Notes under the pieces: generated by a model | What the model was told of the DNA's origin: nothing | The model's input: the letters and a program-made list of their open reading frames with translations, nothing else | Databases searched by the model: none | NCBI GenBank assembly: GCA_016722295.1 | Contig: JADKGL010000026.1 | Span: 408,501-472,500 of the forward strand | Reading direction: 5' to 3' | From: Saprospiraceae bacterium | GTDB taxonomy: Bacteria > Bacteroidota > Bacteroidia > Chitinophagales > Saprospiraceae | DNA length: 64,000 nucleotides | Part shown: positions 10,008-18,962 of the stretch, one piece after another | Layout of the letters: each line of letters starts with the position of its first letter | How positions within the stretch are numbered: the stretch's first letter is position 1 | Translations under genes and position numbers: made by a program

Positions 10008-10330
10008 TGTGATAATTTTTTAATTAGAGAATGTGATAATTAGAGAATGTGATAATTAATTTGCAAATTTGAAAATGTGCAAATCTGCAAATGATTTTTT
10101 AATGCGAGTAGAATTTTAAAAAAATAGCAGAATTAAAAGTCCTCCATTTTCAAGGGAGGATTTAGGTGGGTTATTTACGTCATGTGAGAATTAATGTGCA
10201 AATTTGAAAATGTGCAAATTTGCAAATGTTTTTTTTTAATTGTGAGTAGAATTTTAAAAAATAGCAGAATTAAAAGTCCTCCATTTTCAAGGGAGGATTT
10301 AGGTGGGTTATTTGCGTCATGTGAGAATGT
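10008..10330. repeat. Repeat island 2 with tandem ~135-bp duplication
   Basis: After the stop codon come AATGTGATAATT units. A ~135-bp unit is then duplicated head to tail (10054-10188 and 10189-10325). Each unit contains GCAAATTTGAAAATGTGCAA, GAGTAGAATTTTAAAAAA and one 40-bp GTCCTCC...GGGAGGATTTAGGTGGG palindromic element (10136-10175 and 10273-10312), and ends with CGTCATGTGAG. The two units differ at only a few positions. There is no coding capacity. Confidence 0.88.
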
Positions 10331-10401
10331 ATTTAAATCAGCATAATCTCCAAATCTGCAAATGTTTTTTTTAATACTAGTAATATTTTAAAAAAATGTA
10401 G

Positions 10402-10552
10402 AAATAAAGGCTCCATAGGAGCGATCTGTTTGTAGAAAAATTAAAAGAAAAAAAGAGCCCAGAGGGGTGGCCTATTTATTATGAGAATTGGTTGATTATC
10501 TATTGTCATAATGAATTTAGAATTATGGTAGAAATAAAGTTCGCCCTTTCAA
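10402..10552. repeat. Further short dispersed-repeat fragments
   Basis: Contains GGCTCCATAGGAGCGATCTG (an 11-bp palindrome, CTCC-ATA-GGAG, sits in it), then GAGCCCAGAGGGGTGGCC, then a truncated copy of the island palindrome (AAAGTTCGCCCTTTCAAG, near 10537-10552). Such elements are common between Bacteroidota genes. No gene is visible between 10008 and 10610. Confidence 0.6.
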
Positions 10553-10610
10553 GCTACCGTTTATACATATCTTCGAATTACCACAGTAATCTTCTTAAAC
10601 TCAAAATTAA

Positions 10611-10640
10611 AAAAAGCGGCGCAGAATGCTCCGCGCCGCT
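10611..10640 (-). terminator. Rho-independent terminator of the M43 protease gene
   Basis: AGCGGCGC (10615-10622) pairs with GCGCCGCT (10633-10640) around a 10-base loop. Read on the minus strand it is followed by a run of T. It lies 40 bp beyond the stop codon of the minus-strand protease gene. The stem is GC-rich in an otherwise AT-rich background. Confidence 0.9.
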
Positions 10641-10680
10641 AAACTTTAACAATTCTAAAATTACTACTCTAAACTTCTAT

Positions 10681-13554
10681 TTATTTTACTAAAACTTTTG
10701 AGCATTGGTTATGCTTCTTGTCAACTGATTCAATTTTAAGAATGTAAAGTCCGGGGCTGAGATTTTTGAAATTCAAATATTCATCGGTTGTAGAATTTTG
10801 ATAGAAGATGCTTTTACCATCCATGGATAGTACCTCAATCCTAATTTCTGTCTTTTTAGAATCGAACAAATTGATTTTAATAAAATCACTTGTTGGATTT
10901 GGGCTAATCGTAAACGGTTCTGAAACGGCCTCGTCTCCTTCATTCGTGTGTGCGGTGCGGACTTCGATTTTTGGATCCACGCGAATGTCGTAGTAAGCAT
11001 TTAGGAAAGCTCTGATCAAACTCGAATAATCTCCATGAGTGATCTCCGCTAATTTTTTGATTTCTTGTTTATCTATTGTAGAAAAATCATAGATATTTTT
11101 TCCTTGTGATATTGCTTTTCGAATCCAGACAATGAATCGATGTAGTGATTCAATATCTTTGGCAGATTCGTGATTTTTATTAGCTTGACACCATTGTTGT
11201 ATTTGGGCATATTGTTTTTGAACAAACCATTCTGAGATTTGATTCAACTCTTGCATTTTCGAAGGGAGTCTTTGTTGCCACGAATGATCTTCTAAATCAT
11301 AGTCTGTACTATTTTTTATAGCATTTTGAACTATCAAGTCTTTTCTAATCGTTGCATCCTGAATTTGCGATGTAATACTTTGTAGATTTTGTATATGGTC
11401 ATTAGACCTTACTTCTTGTATTTTTGTATTTTCCTCAGACCATTGTTCTTCAAGAGATTTATCATTATCTCCCCACGTAGCACTTACACTTTCTGCGATG
11501 GTTATTTTATCGTTTACATAGGTAGGAAAAAGATTGTATTTGCAACTTCTATTCTCTACTGCATTGTTTCCGATATTTTTACCAAGATATGTAAATATTG
11601 ATTTAGGCTCTTGTTGAAAATGCCAATTGATGACATTTTCTGAAGAGTTGATATTCATTGTCATGGAATTGTTGAGGTAAATATTTCCAGAACTTTGGTT
11701 TTTTGTTCCCCATTCGATTTTTAAATCTGTACAAATTCCCTCTAGAGCTACTTTGGTATTCGCCCATTGATTACAGGTTAGGTCTGTAAGGATATTTGAT
11801 CCGTTAAGTAATAAAGAGTTATTGTAAAAATAATTTTCTTCAATCTTCAATGCACTTTGAGGATCTTGAATAGCAACTTTTTTTCTAAAATTATTGCCAA
11901 ATAATTCGCCACTGCAAATGCCTGTTGAAAGCACTTCCCCATCGATTAAATTTTGAGTAAGAAATAATGATGGTCCAAGATTTCGTATTGCTGTTTGACA
12001 GTTTTCAAATCGACTGCCTTCAATTGACATTCCATTTCCATTGCCTATTAGTCCACTTTCTTTTTCAATAGCAGTTTGAAATCCAGTAAACGTTGTATTA
12101 CTGCTGATGTCTATACGACCATTTAGTGATTTTAGCGCAGTGACTTCTTTACCTGTATTGTTTATAAATTTTGAGTTATCAATTTTTGCTCCTGTATTCA
12201 TTAATCTCAATTGTACAGTATTGCAATATTTTGGTACATTGATTTCACTATTGGTCAGGGCAAATCGTACATCATTTTCGCAATGGATTGCCATACGATT
12301 GTTACGCATGATTGCATTTTCCAGACTAACTCGACCACCATTTAATGCTTGAATGCCATTTTTTGAGTATTCAATTATTGAATTATTTTTAATGATGAGC
12401 GAATTTTTATTTGCTTCAACATAGATACCATCCCATTCTCCTAATTTGACCACTTGAGAGCATGGGCTTGTTGTATTTGTGTTCACTCGAGTTAATATAA
12501 AATTGTCTAAGGTCAAGATTCCATTATTACGAATGATAATTTTTTGATTAGGACATAATTTTTTAGTTCCATTACTCCATTTAACATTGCTTGTGATCAA
12601 AATATCCGCACATTCAGAACTTGGAGTCACATTACATTGTGTAATGTATTGTGGAAATCGCAAGGTGATCCACTCTCTCATTTTACAAAACTGTCCAGTA
12701 GTAAAGAAACATTTACAATGTTCCGGATAGTAACTCATAATGTTATCAACTGGAATGTTCCATGGCAATGTAGTATTGCCACATTTATCGGGAACAGATG
12801 CTGGAATAGTCTGTTGGCATGTGGTTTCATTCATCCAATTCCAATACTCCGGCAGTCCATCTTTTGGACTTAAATCTTGTGAATAAGGATCTGCTCCTGT
12901 GTCATCAATGCCATCTCCTGAACCATCATTTGGGTCTTGTGGATTCTTGCATTCCCAGTAAGATTCAGGTGAAACACCTTGATTCCAACCATGGGTATGC
13001 AGCAATGCAAACATGTGACCTACTTCATGACAACAATGCCATGAATTGAGTGAAGCATACGTTATGTTTTTTCCTGGTAAAGCCATCCCATCTCCACCAG
13101 CAATGTACTCTGAATAGATATGAAAAGCTGTCTCATCATATCCTAACTGAGATCGATAATAGGCTATATCAGCATCAGAGCCATAGAATAATTTGTTGTC
13201 AAGATCTCGCGGCCCAGCGAGTTCGAAATTGACACTTCGCTTATCAATACAATCTTGCTCGAGCACAAGACGTATTTTACCTCTATAAAAATAATTATTG
13301 AGGTCTTTCAGAAGATCTGTGTACACTTGGTCTGAGGGGAATGCAGAGGTGTTGCTTATGTCTTTGATAAAATGAAATTTTATCTTTACACATAAATCCT
13401 GTTCTGAATTGAGATCACAGATCACTCGAGAAGAATTCGTTGGGCTATGAACACTCAAGCATTTATGTTCTGCTTGACTTTTCACTTGGCATTGAATTCC
13501 TACAAATAAAATAAAAGTAAAAAAGGTAGTGAGGTTAAACTTTTTCTTAGTCAT
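10681..13554 (-). CDS. Secreted M43-type metalloprotease with beta-helix and T9SS sorting domain
   Basis: A predicted extracellular zinc protease (957 aa from ATG 13554; an upstream ATG at 13605 adds 17 aa). Residues 1-27 form a signal peptide (KKKFNLTTFFTFILFVGIQC). The catalytic motif HEVGHMFALLHTH fits the HExxHxxxxxH metzincin pattern, and the downstream VDNIMSYY supplies the Met-turn, as in the pappalysin/M43 family. The middle (about residues 320-620) has short repeated strands with N-x-S and I-x-N spacing, typical of right-handed parallel beta-helices. The end (FTISPNPTSDFIKINLF...LSPGLYILKI) is a T9SS type A sorting domain. It is transcribed alone, towards the preceding surface genes, and closed by the GC-rich terminator at 10611. 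A substrate cannot be read from the sequence. Confidence 0.92.
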   Translation of the reverse strand: MTKKKFNLTTFFTFILFVGIQCQVKSQAEHKCLSVHSPTNSSRVICDLNSEQDLCVKIKFHFIKDISNTSAFPSDQVYTDLLKDLNNYFYRGKIRLVLEQDCIDKRSVNFELAGPRDLDNKLFYGSDADIAYYRSQLGYDETAFHIYSEYIAGGDGMALPGKNITYASLNSWHCCHEVGHMFALLHTHGWNQGVSPESYWECKNPQDPNDGSGDGIDDTGADPYSQDLSPKDGLPEYWNWMNETTCQQTIPASVPDKCGNTTLPWNIPVDNIMSYYPEHCKCFFTTGQFCKMREWITLRFPQYITQCNVTPSSECADILITSNVKWSNGTKKLCPNQKIIIRNNGILTLDNFILTRVNTNTTSPCSQVVKLGEWDGIYVEANKNSLIIKNNSIIEYSKNGIQALNGGRVSLENAIMRNNRMAIHCENDVRFALTNSEINVPKYCNTVQLRLMNTGAKIDNSKFINNTGKEVTALKSLNGRIDISSNTTFTGFQTAIEKESGLIGNGNGMSIEGSRFENCQTAIRNLGPSLFLTQNLIDGEVLSTGICSGELFGNNFRKKVAIQDPQSALKIEENYFYNNSLLLNGSNILTDLTCNQWANTKVALEGICTDLKIEWGTKNQSSGNIYLNNSMTMNINSSENVINWHFQQEPKSIFTYLGKNIGNNAVENRSCKYNLFPTYVNDKITIAESVSATWGDNDKSLEEQWSEENTKIQEVRSNDHIQNLQSITSQIQDATIRKDLIVQNAIKNSTDYDLEDHSWQQRLPSKMQELNQISEWFVQKQYAQIQQWCQANKNHESAKDIESLHRFIVWIRKAISQGKNIYDFSTIDKQEIKKLAEITHGDYSSLIRAFLNAYYDIRVDPKIEVRTAHTNEGDEAVSEPFTISPNPTSDFIKINLFDSKKTEIRIEVLSMDGKSIFYQNSTTDEYLNFKNLSPGLYILKIESVDKKHNQCSKVLVK

Positions 13555-14077
13555 ATCCAATTTGGACAGTCTAAGAGTACTGGGGTTATGCAGTAAGCTT
13601 AACATATTGATTAAAGTTTTATGGTTTCAAATTATACACATATTTTATTCCTTGGTTCGAGTTGTATTGTGTGTCTCAGTGTAGGACTCTACCATTCAAA
13701 ATAGAATTACTTCCTCTAACTTCTATCTCAAATGAGAACTCCTGAGAGTTTAAAGTTGATCTACACTGAGCACAACAATATTTCCTCCAATTAAAATTAC
13801 CAATTAATAAAACATTGTAATACTCATTGCAAACTTTCTTGCGATTTGTATTACGGTTGTAAAAGTAGAGTTCGATTTGAGGACTCACAACAAATTGTAA
13901 AATTTGAGAACTAACTGTTTGAATTTCTTCTGTAATTGGTTAATAACAGCTAAATAATGTGAAATTTGAGTCCTTTTACTGAAAAGCGGTAAATTAACTT
14001 AGTATTTGACCAAATAAGAATGAAAAACATCTCTATTTTCCAAAAATATGAAAACACAATGGCAGCTCACTTTTCTA
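13555..14077. other. Intergenic region, no confident gene
   Basis: About 520 bp between two minus-strand transcription units. A 70-codon minus-strand frame (13676-13888) containing KYCCAQC could be a small protein, but it has no recognisable start context, signal peptide or family match, and I do not call it. No tRNA-like fold, strong terminator or tandem repeat was seen. The protease promoter must lie near 13560-13660. Confidence 0.5.
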
Positions 14078-14827
14078 TTATATTGTTTTAGAGTTGAAAA
14101 ATTGAATAAAATTCTCTTTATATGTAAGTGAAATGTCAATTTCGGTATTGTCTACTAAACGAATATAACCTCCCATGCCTTTATGATAGGCTACAACGCA
14201 TTGTGAATTGACAATATGAGACTTGTGTACCCTTAGGAAAAAATCGGGCAAGAGTTCTTCAAAATATTTTAAAAATCGACAAACCATTTTCTTCTTACCA
14301 TCGCTAAGATAGATATCTGTAAAGTTTCCATTTGCTTGTAGACGGATGATATCTCCGATTTTGACGACATCGAAACCTTCGGTTGTGGGTAATATTAGTT
14401 GAGTCTTCTCTTTAGAAGTTTCTTTTAAATTTTTCAATAGAATATCGTTTCGATTAAAACTATTTTTTTGCGAAATAGTCTCTTTTACCTTATTTACAGC
14501 AACTACAAGTTCCTCTATACTCAATGGTTTCAGCAGGTAATATGCTGCACTCATATTTAACGCTTTGATAGCATATTCGGAATAAGCGGTAATAAAAATT
14601 GTCTCAAAATGTAATTCTTGGCAAGCTTCCAGCACGTCAAAGCCATTGCCAAAAGGCATTTCAATATCCAAGAAAACAAGATCAGGCTTCTCTTTAAAAA
14701 TTAATGGTACTGCTTGATGTATATTTTCTGCTTGACCAATAATTTGTACTTCTGGACAATACGTAATAAGATAGTTTTGCAATACCTCACGTGCTAATCC
14801 TTCATCTTCCACAATTATCGCTCTCAT
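14078..14827 (-). CDS. LytTR-family response regulator
   Basis: Cytoplasmic DNA-binding response regulator (249 aa). The receiver domain (residues 1-120) opens with MRAIIVEDEG and has the phospho-acceptor Asp54 in LVFLDIEMP, then TAYSEYAIKAL and the conserved Lys in YLLKPLS. The LytTR DNA-binding domain (about 140-245) shows IIRLQANGNFTDIYLSDGKK, then FLRVHKSHIVN. LytTR proteins bind paired direct repeats of about 9-11 bp. The gene overlaps its histidine kinase by 4 bp (ATGA), so the two are translationally coupled. The perfect direct repeat upstream of the kinase gene is a candidate target. Confidence 0.95.
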   Translation of the reverse strand: MRAIIVEDEGLAREVLQNYLITYCPEVQIIGQAENIHQAVPLIFKEKPDLVFLDIEMPFGNGFDVLEACQELHFETIFITAYSEYAIKALNMSAAYYLLKPLSIEELVVAVNKVKETISQKNSFNRNDILLKNLKETSKEKTQLILPTTEGFDVVKIGDIIRLQANGNFTDIYLSDGKKKMVCRFLKYFEELLPDFFLRVHKSHIVNSQCVVAYHKGMGGYIRLVDNTEIDISLTYKENFIQFFNSKTI

Positions 14828-16689
14828 TTTATATTCAATTTTAATGGGATTCGAAGCTTGTATATCATACCTGATAGATTGATTTTAGATTTCTCTTTTT
14901 CCTCAAGATGGATGTCAGAATTATAAAGTTCATTTAAAATTTGAATTCTTTCTTTTACATTTGAACTGCCTCTACCTTTAATTTGTTTTTGATGAGTTGT
15001 CTTTAATTTTTTACTTTTTTCAACTCCAATACCATTATCTTCAATTTGGATTAATAGATAATCTTTAGTCTTAGATATCGAAATTGAAATCTCACCTTTG
15101 GTTTCAATATATCGTATGCCATGCCAAATTGAGTTTTCTAAATGCGGCTGTAAAATCATATTGGGTATCCAATGATCTGATACTTCAATATCGGGATCAA
15201 TGTGGATCGAATATTCAAATTTTTGATTGAATCTCTGTTGTTCCAAATCTAAATAATTTTTCAGGATTTCTAATTCATGTTCAAGTAAAATAAAATCATG
15301 ATTCGATTGCTCCATCATTTTTCTCATCAGCTGTGAAAATTTAGTAAGATAAGCGTTTGCTTCTTTTTCATTGTGTGTTGAAATAAATTGATTGACACTA
15401 TTAAGACTATTGAATATAAAATGTGGATTCATTTCGCGACGCAAAGATTGCAAAGCAATTTTTTTGTTTTTTTTCTGAATCGCTTGATATGCGCGATATA
15501 ATAAAGTTAAGGCGAAGCAGAGTACTACCAAACTAAGAATTAGAAATTGATTAAAACGATTTTTTGTGACAAGGATTTTCTCTTGAAGCTTTTGGGATTC
15601 TTCTAATTTTTTGATACGCTCATCAGCATGATCCAATAATGTTTTGTCTAGATAAATACTGTCACGTTGAACTATGTCTGGCATATCAGCGATAAAACTT
15701 TTATAACTTGATATTGCCTTTTGAGTCATTTGATGCTTTGTATAATAAGTATTCAGATTTTCCAATGTTTGAATAGTATAATCTACAGTACCATAAGTTT
15801 TTGAAAGTTCAAAACTTTTACGATACCAAGGTTCTGCCAAATTCAATTCATTGTTTTTTTCATACAACTTTGCTAAATTTGATGCAGCATCTATTTGGTT
15901 TTTATGATTTTGCATTTGTTCAGCTTTGGTGTACATTTGAATTGATTGCTCAATTGAAAATTTGATATCACTTGTATTAAGCAATGCTTCTTGAATTTTA
16001 GGTTTTAAAGTACTATTTGGAATTGCAGATTGACTTATGACTTCATCTGCTTTTGCATAATTTTCAATTGCATCTTTATACTTTTTTTCTTGAATATTCA
16101 CATCACCCAATTGTTCATAGCTTCTAGCCAATTCGATTGTATCTTGCTTTGCTTGAGGAACATTTTGAATTGTTACGATTTTTTGTTCAATGTTAGCTTT
16201 TTGTTTGGGGATAGAAGTGTTTGAAGTATTTCTCATCATATCATTTTGATTGAGTTCTGCATCTTTTATACTGTTTGACTCATAATTGTAGTCTAAAGCT
16301 TTATCAAAATTTTTTCTTGCTTCTTCATTTTTATTTTGCGCTTCTTGAATTGTTGCAAGTTTACGAGTAATTGCGCCTAGTTTAATTGCATCCTTTTTGG
16401 AATTTAGATAAAGAATAGATTTTTTATAATTTTCTTCAGCTTTAATAAGATTATTTAAAGCAGCATGCTCGTCGCCTAGTTCTTCGTAAGCTGAGGCAAT
16501 TCTTGCATTGTCTTTAGTCTGAAGTGCTTTCTCTAATTTTTCTGGTAGTTCTTGGAATTTTGTTTTAGTACTTATTTTATCCGTTTCTTGAGTAAAGGAC
16601 GGTAAACGTAAAAGAAGCAATAGCAAGAGACACAAAAGGTTTCTTTTTTCGCAATAATAATATTTTACTGATTTATCTGAAAATATCAT
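14824..16689 (-). CDS. TPR-containing LytS/YehU-type sensor histidine kinase
   Basis: Membrane sensor kinase (621 aa) partnered with the LytTR regulator that follows. A hydrophobic signal segment covers residues 17-32. Residues about 50-345 form TPR-like helical repeats (AYEELGDEHAALNNLIKAEE; SYEQLGDVNIQEKKYKDAIE; NLAKLYEKNNELNLAEPWYR) that would be periplasmic. A coiled segment precedes the single transmembrane helix at 381-397. The His_kinase domain has RREMNPHFIFNSLNSVNQFI, with His423 as phospho-acceptor. The ATPase part shows HLENSIWHG, DNGIGVEKS (551-558) and GRGSSNVKERI. This TPR-HK/LytTR pairing is common in Bacteroidota. The ligand is unknown; periplasmic TPRs suggest protein-protein sensing. 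Confidence 0.93.
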   Translation of the reverse strand: MIFSDKSVKYYYCEKRNLLCLLLLLLLRLPSFTQETDKISTKTKFQELPEKLEKALQTKDNARIASAYEELGDEHAALNNLIKAEENYKKSILYLNSKKDAIKLGAITRKLATIQEAQNKNEEARKNFDKALDYNYESNSIKDAELNQNDMMRNTSNTSIPKQKANIEQKIVTIQNVPQAKQDTIELARSYEQLGDVNIQEKKYKDAIENYAKADEVISQSAIPNSTLKPKIQEALLNTSDIKFSIEQSIQMYTKAEQMQNHKNQIDAASNLAKLYEKNNELNLAEPWYRKSFELSKTYGTVDYTIQTLENLNTYYTKHQMTQKAISSYKSFIADMPDIVQRDSIYLDKTLLDHADERIKKLEESQKLQEKILVTKNRFNQFLILSLVVLCFALTLLYRAYQAIQKKNKKIALQSLRREMNPHFIFNSLNSVNQFISTHNEKEANAYLTKFSQLMRKMMEQSNHDFILLEHELEILKNYLDLEQQRFNQKFEYSIHIDPDIEVSDHWIPNMILQPHLENSIWHGIRYIETKGEISISISKTKDYLLIQIEDNGIGVEKSKKLKTTHQKQIKGRGSSNVKERIQILNELYNSDIHLEEKEKSKINLSGMIYKLRIPLKLNIK

Positions 16690-16727
16690 GATACAAAGAT
16701 AATGCGATTTATTTCGCTCAGTAATAC

Positions 16728-16759
16728 TTTCACCAAGTCAGAAGCACATTTCACCAAGT
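16728..16759. promoter_or_regulatory. Candidate LytTR operator: perfect 11-bp direct repeat
   Basis: TTTCACCAAGT occurs at 16728-16738 and again, unchanged, at 16749-16759. The start-to-start distance is 21 bp, two helical turns. LytTR regulators typically bind two direct repeats with this spacing. The site lies between the divergent kinase/regulator operon and the VWA gene, 28 bp upstream of the VWA gene's TACTTTTG box. It replaces any visible -33 element, as expected for an activator site. Binding is inferred. Confidence 0.6.
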
Positions 16760-16787
16760 GTGTTCATCCAAGACCTTCTTTTAGTCC

Positions 16788-16795
16788 TACTTTTG
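16788..16795 (+). promoter_or_regulatory. -7 box (TACTTTTG) of the VWA-SIMPL operon
   Basis: Perfect match to the Bacteroidota TAnnTTTG -7 consensus, 16 bp before ATG 16812. No TTG lies at the usual 17-23 bp upstream spacing. The direct repeat at 16728-16759 occupies the activator position instead. Confidence 0.6.
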
Positions 16796-16811
16796 ATAAA
16801 AAATACAACTT

Positions 16812-17969
16812 ATGTTTAGTAAAATAGCTTCAATATCATTCTTACTCAGCATTTTGAGTTTTGGTATGTTTTATAATACCACAAATGCAGACTCTACACG
16901 TAACATTGAGCAACATTTCAATGGGAAGGAAAAAATTCAAGTTGCATTGCTGCTTGATCTTTCTGGAAGCATGGATGGTTTGATAGAACAAGCTAAGTCA
17001 CGACTTTGGAATATAGTAAATACAATGTCCACATTAAAATGTAAAGGGGAAACACCAACGTTAGAGATTGCATTGTATGAATATGGCAAGTCAAATCTTC
17101 CGGCAAAAAATCATTTTATCCGTCAAGTCCTTCCATTTACGAAAGATCTCGACTTAGTGTCAGAAATGTTGTTTTCCTTAAGAACCAATGGAGGTGAGGA
17201 ATATTGTGGTGCGGTGATCGAGTCGGCAGTACAAGAATTAAATTGGCAAGCTGGTACAAGTGATTTGAAACTGATTTATATTGCTGGAAATGAGCCTTTC
17301 AATCAAGGGCCAATATCTTATGCTGAATCAGTATCGAAAGCACTACAAAAATCGATATATGTTAATACTATATTTTGTGGCAATACTGAAGAAGGAATTA
17401 ACACACATTGGTATAATGGCGCAATTTTAGGAAATGGCAAATATTTTAGTATAAATTCAGACGATGCAGTGGTATTTATCTCTACACCATATGATGAAAA
17501 AATAGAGAGATTAAATAAGCGATTGAACGAGACATACATCGGGTATGGTTCAAAGCATCATACTAAGCAACAAAATCAAATTGTCCAAGATCGAAATGCA
17601 GAAATGATTTCTAAATCCAATATGACTGAAAGGATCATTACTAAATCTCAAAGTAATTATAATAATGTTGATTGGGATCTTGTAGATAAGATGAAGGAGG
17701 ACAAGACTTTTTTAACAAAAATGAAAAAAGAAGAAATGCCTGTAGAACTTCAAGGCAAAACCGATAAAGAGCGAGAAGAATACATTTTGGAGAAAAAAAA
17801 TCAAAGAGAACAGATCCAACGTGAAATTTCAGAATTATCTGTAAAAAGACAACAATTTATTGATATAGAAAGTAAAAAATCAAATCAGAATTATGATGAT
17901 CTAGGAACATCAATAGTGAAATCAATCCATGAAATTGCAATTGTTAAAGGATATACTACAATTAAGTAA
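16812..17969 (+). CDS. von Willebrand factor A domain protein, secreted
   Basis: 385-aa exported protein with a signal peptide (residues about 1-26, ISFLLSILSFGMFYNTTNA). Residues 41-230 form a VWA domain. The metal-ion-dependent adhesion site is DLSGSMD (49-55), with further conserved TNGGEEYCG and later IAGNEPF. The C-terminal third is charged and coiled-coil-like (LQGKTDKEREEYILEKKNQR). VWA/MIDAS proteins bind protein partners through a divalent cation. It sits 11 bp before a SIMPL-domain gene, so the two are probably co-transcribed. It is divergent from the LytTR two-component operon. The function is unknown, but control by that system is a reasonable inference. Confidence 0.88.
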   Translation: MFSKIASISFLLSILSFGMFYNTTNADSTRNIEQHFNGKEKIQVALLLDLSGSMDGLIEQAKSRLWNIVNTMSTLKCKGETPTLEIALYEYGKSNLPAKNHFIRQVLPFTKDLDLVSEMLFSLRTNGGEEYCGAVIESAVQELNWQAGTSDLKLIYIAGNEPFNQGPISYAESVSKALQKSIYVNTIFCGNTEEGINTHWYNGAILGNGKYFSINSDDAVVFISTPYDEKIERLNKRLNETYIGYGSKHHTKQQNQIVQDRNAEMISKSNMTERIITKSQSNYNNVDWDLVDKMKEDKTFLTKMKKEEMPVELQGKTDKEREEYILEKKNQREQIQREISELSVKRQQFIDIESKKSNQNYDDLGTSIVKSIHEIAIVKGYTTIK

Positions 17970-17980
17970 AAAGAATAATT

Positions 17981-18703
17981 ATGTTTGAAATGAAAAAGTA
18001 TGTTATTTTATTATTCTTAATGAATTTTATTAACCTACAAAGTCAATCCTATTTATATCAAAATGAGAGAACTTATGTAATTAGTGCGGAGGCAGAAATT
18101 CGGATGAAGCCTGATCAGGTTTATTTTTATGTCGGTATTGAACTAAGAGGAACAACGTTGGCTGAAACTAAAGCTCGAGTATCCAAAGTCATCAACGATG
18201 TAATTGCATATTCAAAATCAAAAGGAATTGAGCTTAAAAATATTCAAACCACCCATATCAGTATTATTCCAAATTATGACCATCGGAGTGAATTTACCGA
18301 AATTGGGAATTATAGTGTTTCTCAAAACATCGGCATTTTATTGGAAGATGTAGCTTTGTATGATGAGTTAATTACAAAAATGATAGATCTAGGTATTAAT
18401 AAGGTGCAAGATATCCGCTTCTCATTGTCAAACTACAATGAGATCAAAAAGAAGGCTCGAATTAAGGCAGTTGAGGCTGCAAAAGCAAAGGGCAAAGAAA
18501 TAGTAGAGTTAGTAGATCAAAAACTTGGAAAAATATTACATATAAATGTGGATGAAAATTATTATCTCTCTCAAATACCAAATATTGTAAGCAATTATAC
18601 TTCAAATTCTTTTCAGCAAAATGAAGAAGCGATAGATGGACTTGCACTTGGTATGATCAGTGTAAAATCTCGAGTTACTCTACATTTCAGTTTATTGGAA
18701 TGA
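17981..18703 (+). CDS. SIMPL (DUF541) domain protein
   Basis: 240-aa secreted protein of the SIMPL/DUF541 family, the type of E. coli YggE and Brucella BP26. The signal peptide is KKYVILLFLMNFINLQSQS, which makes ATG 17990 (MKKYV) as likely a start as ATG 17981. The family signature is visible: ISAEAEIRMKPDQVYFYVGIE, NIQTTHISIIPNYD and YSVSQNIGILLEDVALYDELI, then KKKARIKAVEAAKAKGKEIV. Family members form channel-like oligomers and are linked to stress phenotypes, but no biochemical activity is firmly assigned. Second gene of the VWA operon, 11 bp after it. Confidence 0.88.
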   Translation: MFEMKKYVILLFLMNFINLQSQSYLYQNERTYVISAEAEIRMKPDQVYFYVGIELRGTTLAETKARVSKVINDVIAYSKSKGIELKNIQTTHISIIPNYDHRSEFTEIGNYSVSQNIGILLEDVALYDELITKMIDLGINKVQDIRFSLSNYNEIKKKARIKAVEAAKAKGKEIVELVDQKLGKILHINVDENYYLSQIPNIVSNYTSNSFQQNEEAIDGLALGMISVKSRVTLHFSLLE

Positions 18704-18932
18704 TGAATATTAATAAAGTAGTATTTTTTAAATTTTTACGTGCGCTAAAATCTTCTAATCAGTATTGAGTTGGCGTCTGTTAGTTCGTTTTTTGTATTGA
18801 ATAAGAGATAATTCATAATGATATTGGGTAAATGACACATGGCTGATGTAGTCAAATACCTTTCATTCAATCGAAGTGTAAGGCAATTGATTGAATTTCA
18901 ATTAAAACTTCACTATTCAAAGATTATCTCAT

Positions 18933-18940
18933 TACTTTTG
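18933..18940 (+). promoter_or_regulatory. -7 box (TACTTTTG) of the wecA-like gene
   Basis: Perfect TAnnTTTG match 22 bp upstream of ATG 18963. Transcription would start near 18947, upstream of ATG 18963 but close to the alternative TTG at 18954, which favours the ATG. No TTG at -33 spacing. The 18704-18932 stretch before it has no gene. Confidence 0.55.
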
Positions 18941-18962
18941 CGGTAGAATATCTTTGAGCCAT

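Noticed and set aside
13676..13888. 70-codon minus-strand frame with KYCCAQC
   Set aside because: No recognisable family, start context or conserved neighbour; codon pattern is not clearly coding. Left as non-coding pending comparison.
18704..18962. Possible small RNA or regulatory leader before the WecA-like gene
   Set aside because: No stable fold, terminator or conserved motif was seen apart from the TACTTTTG box.
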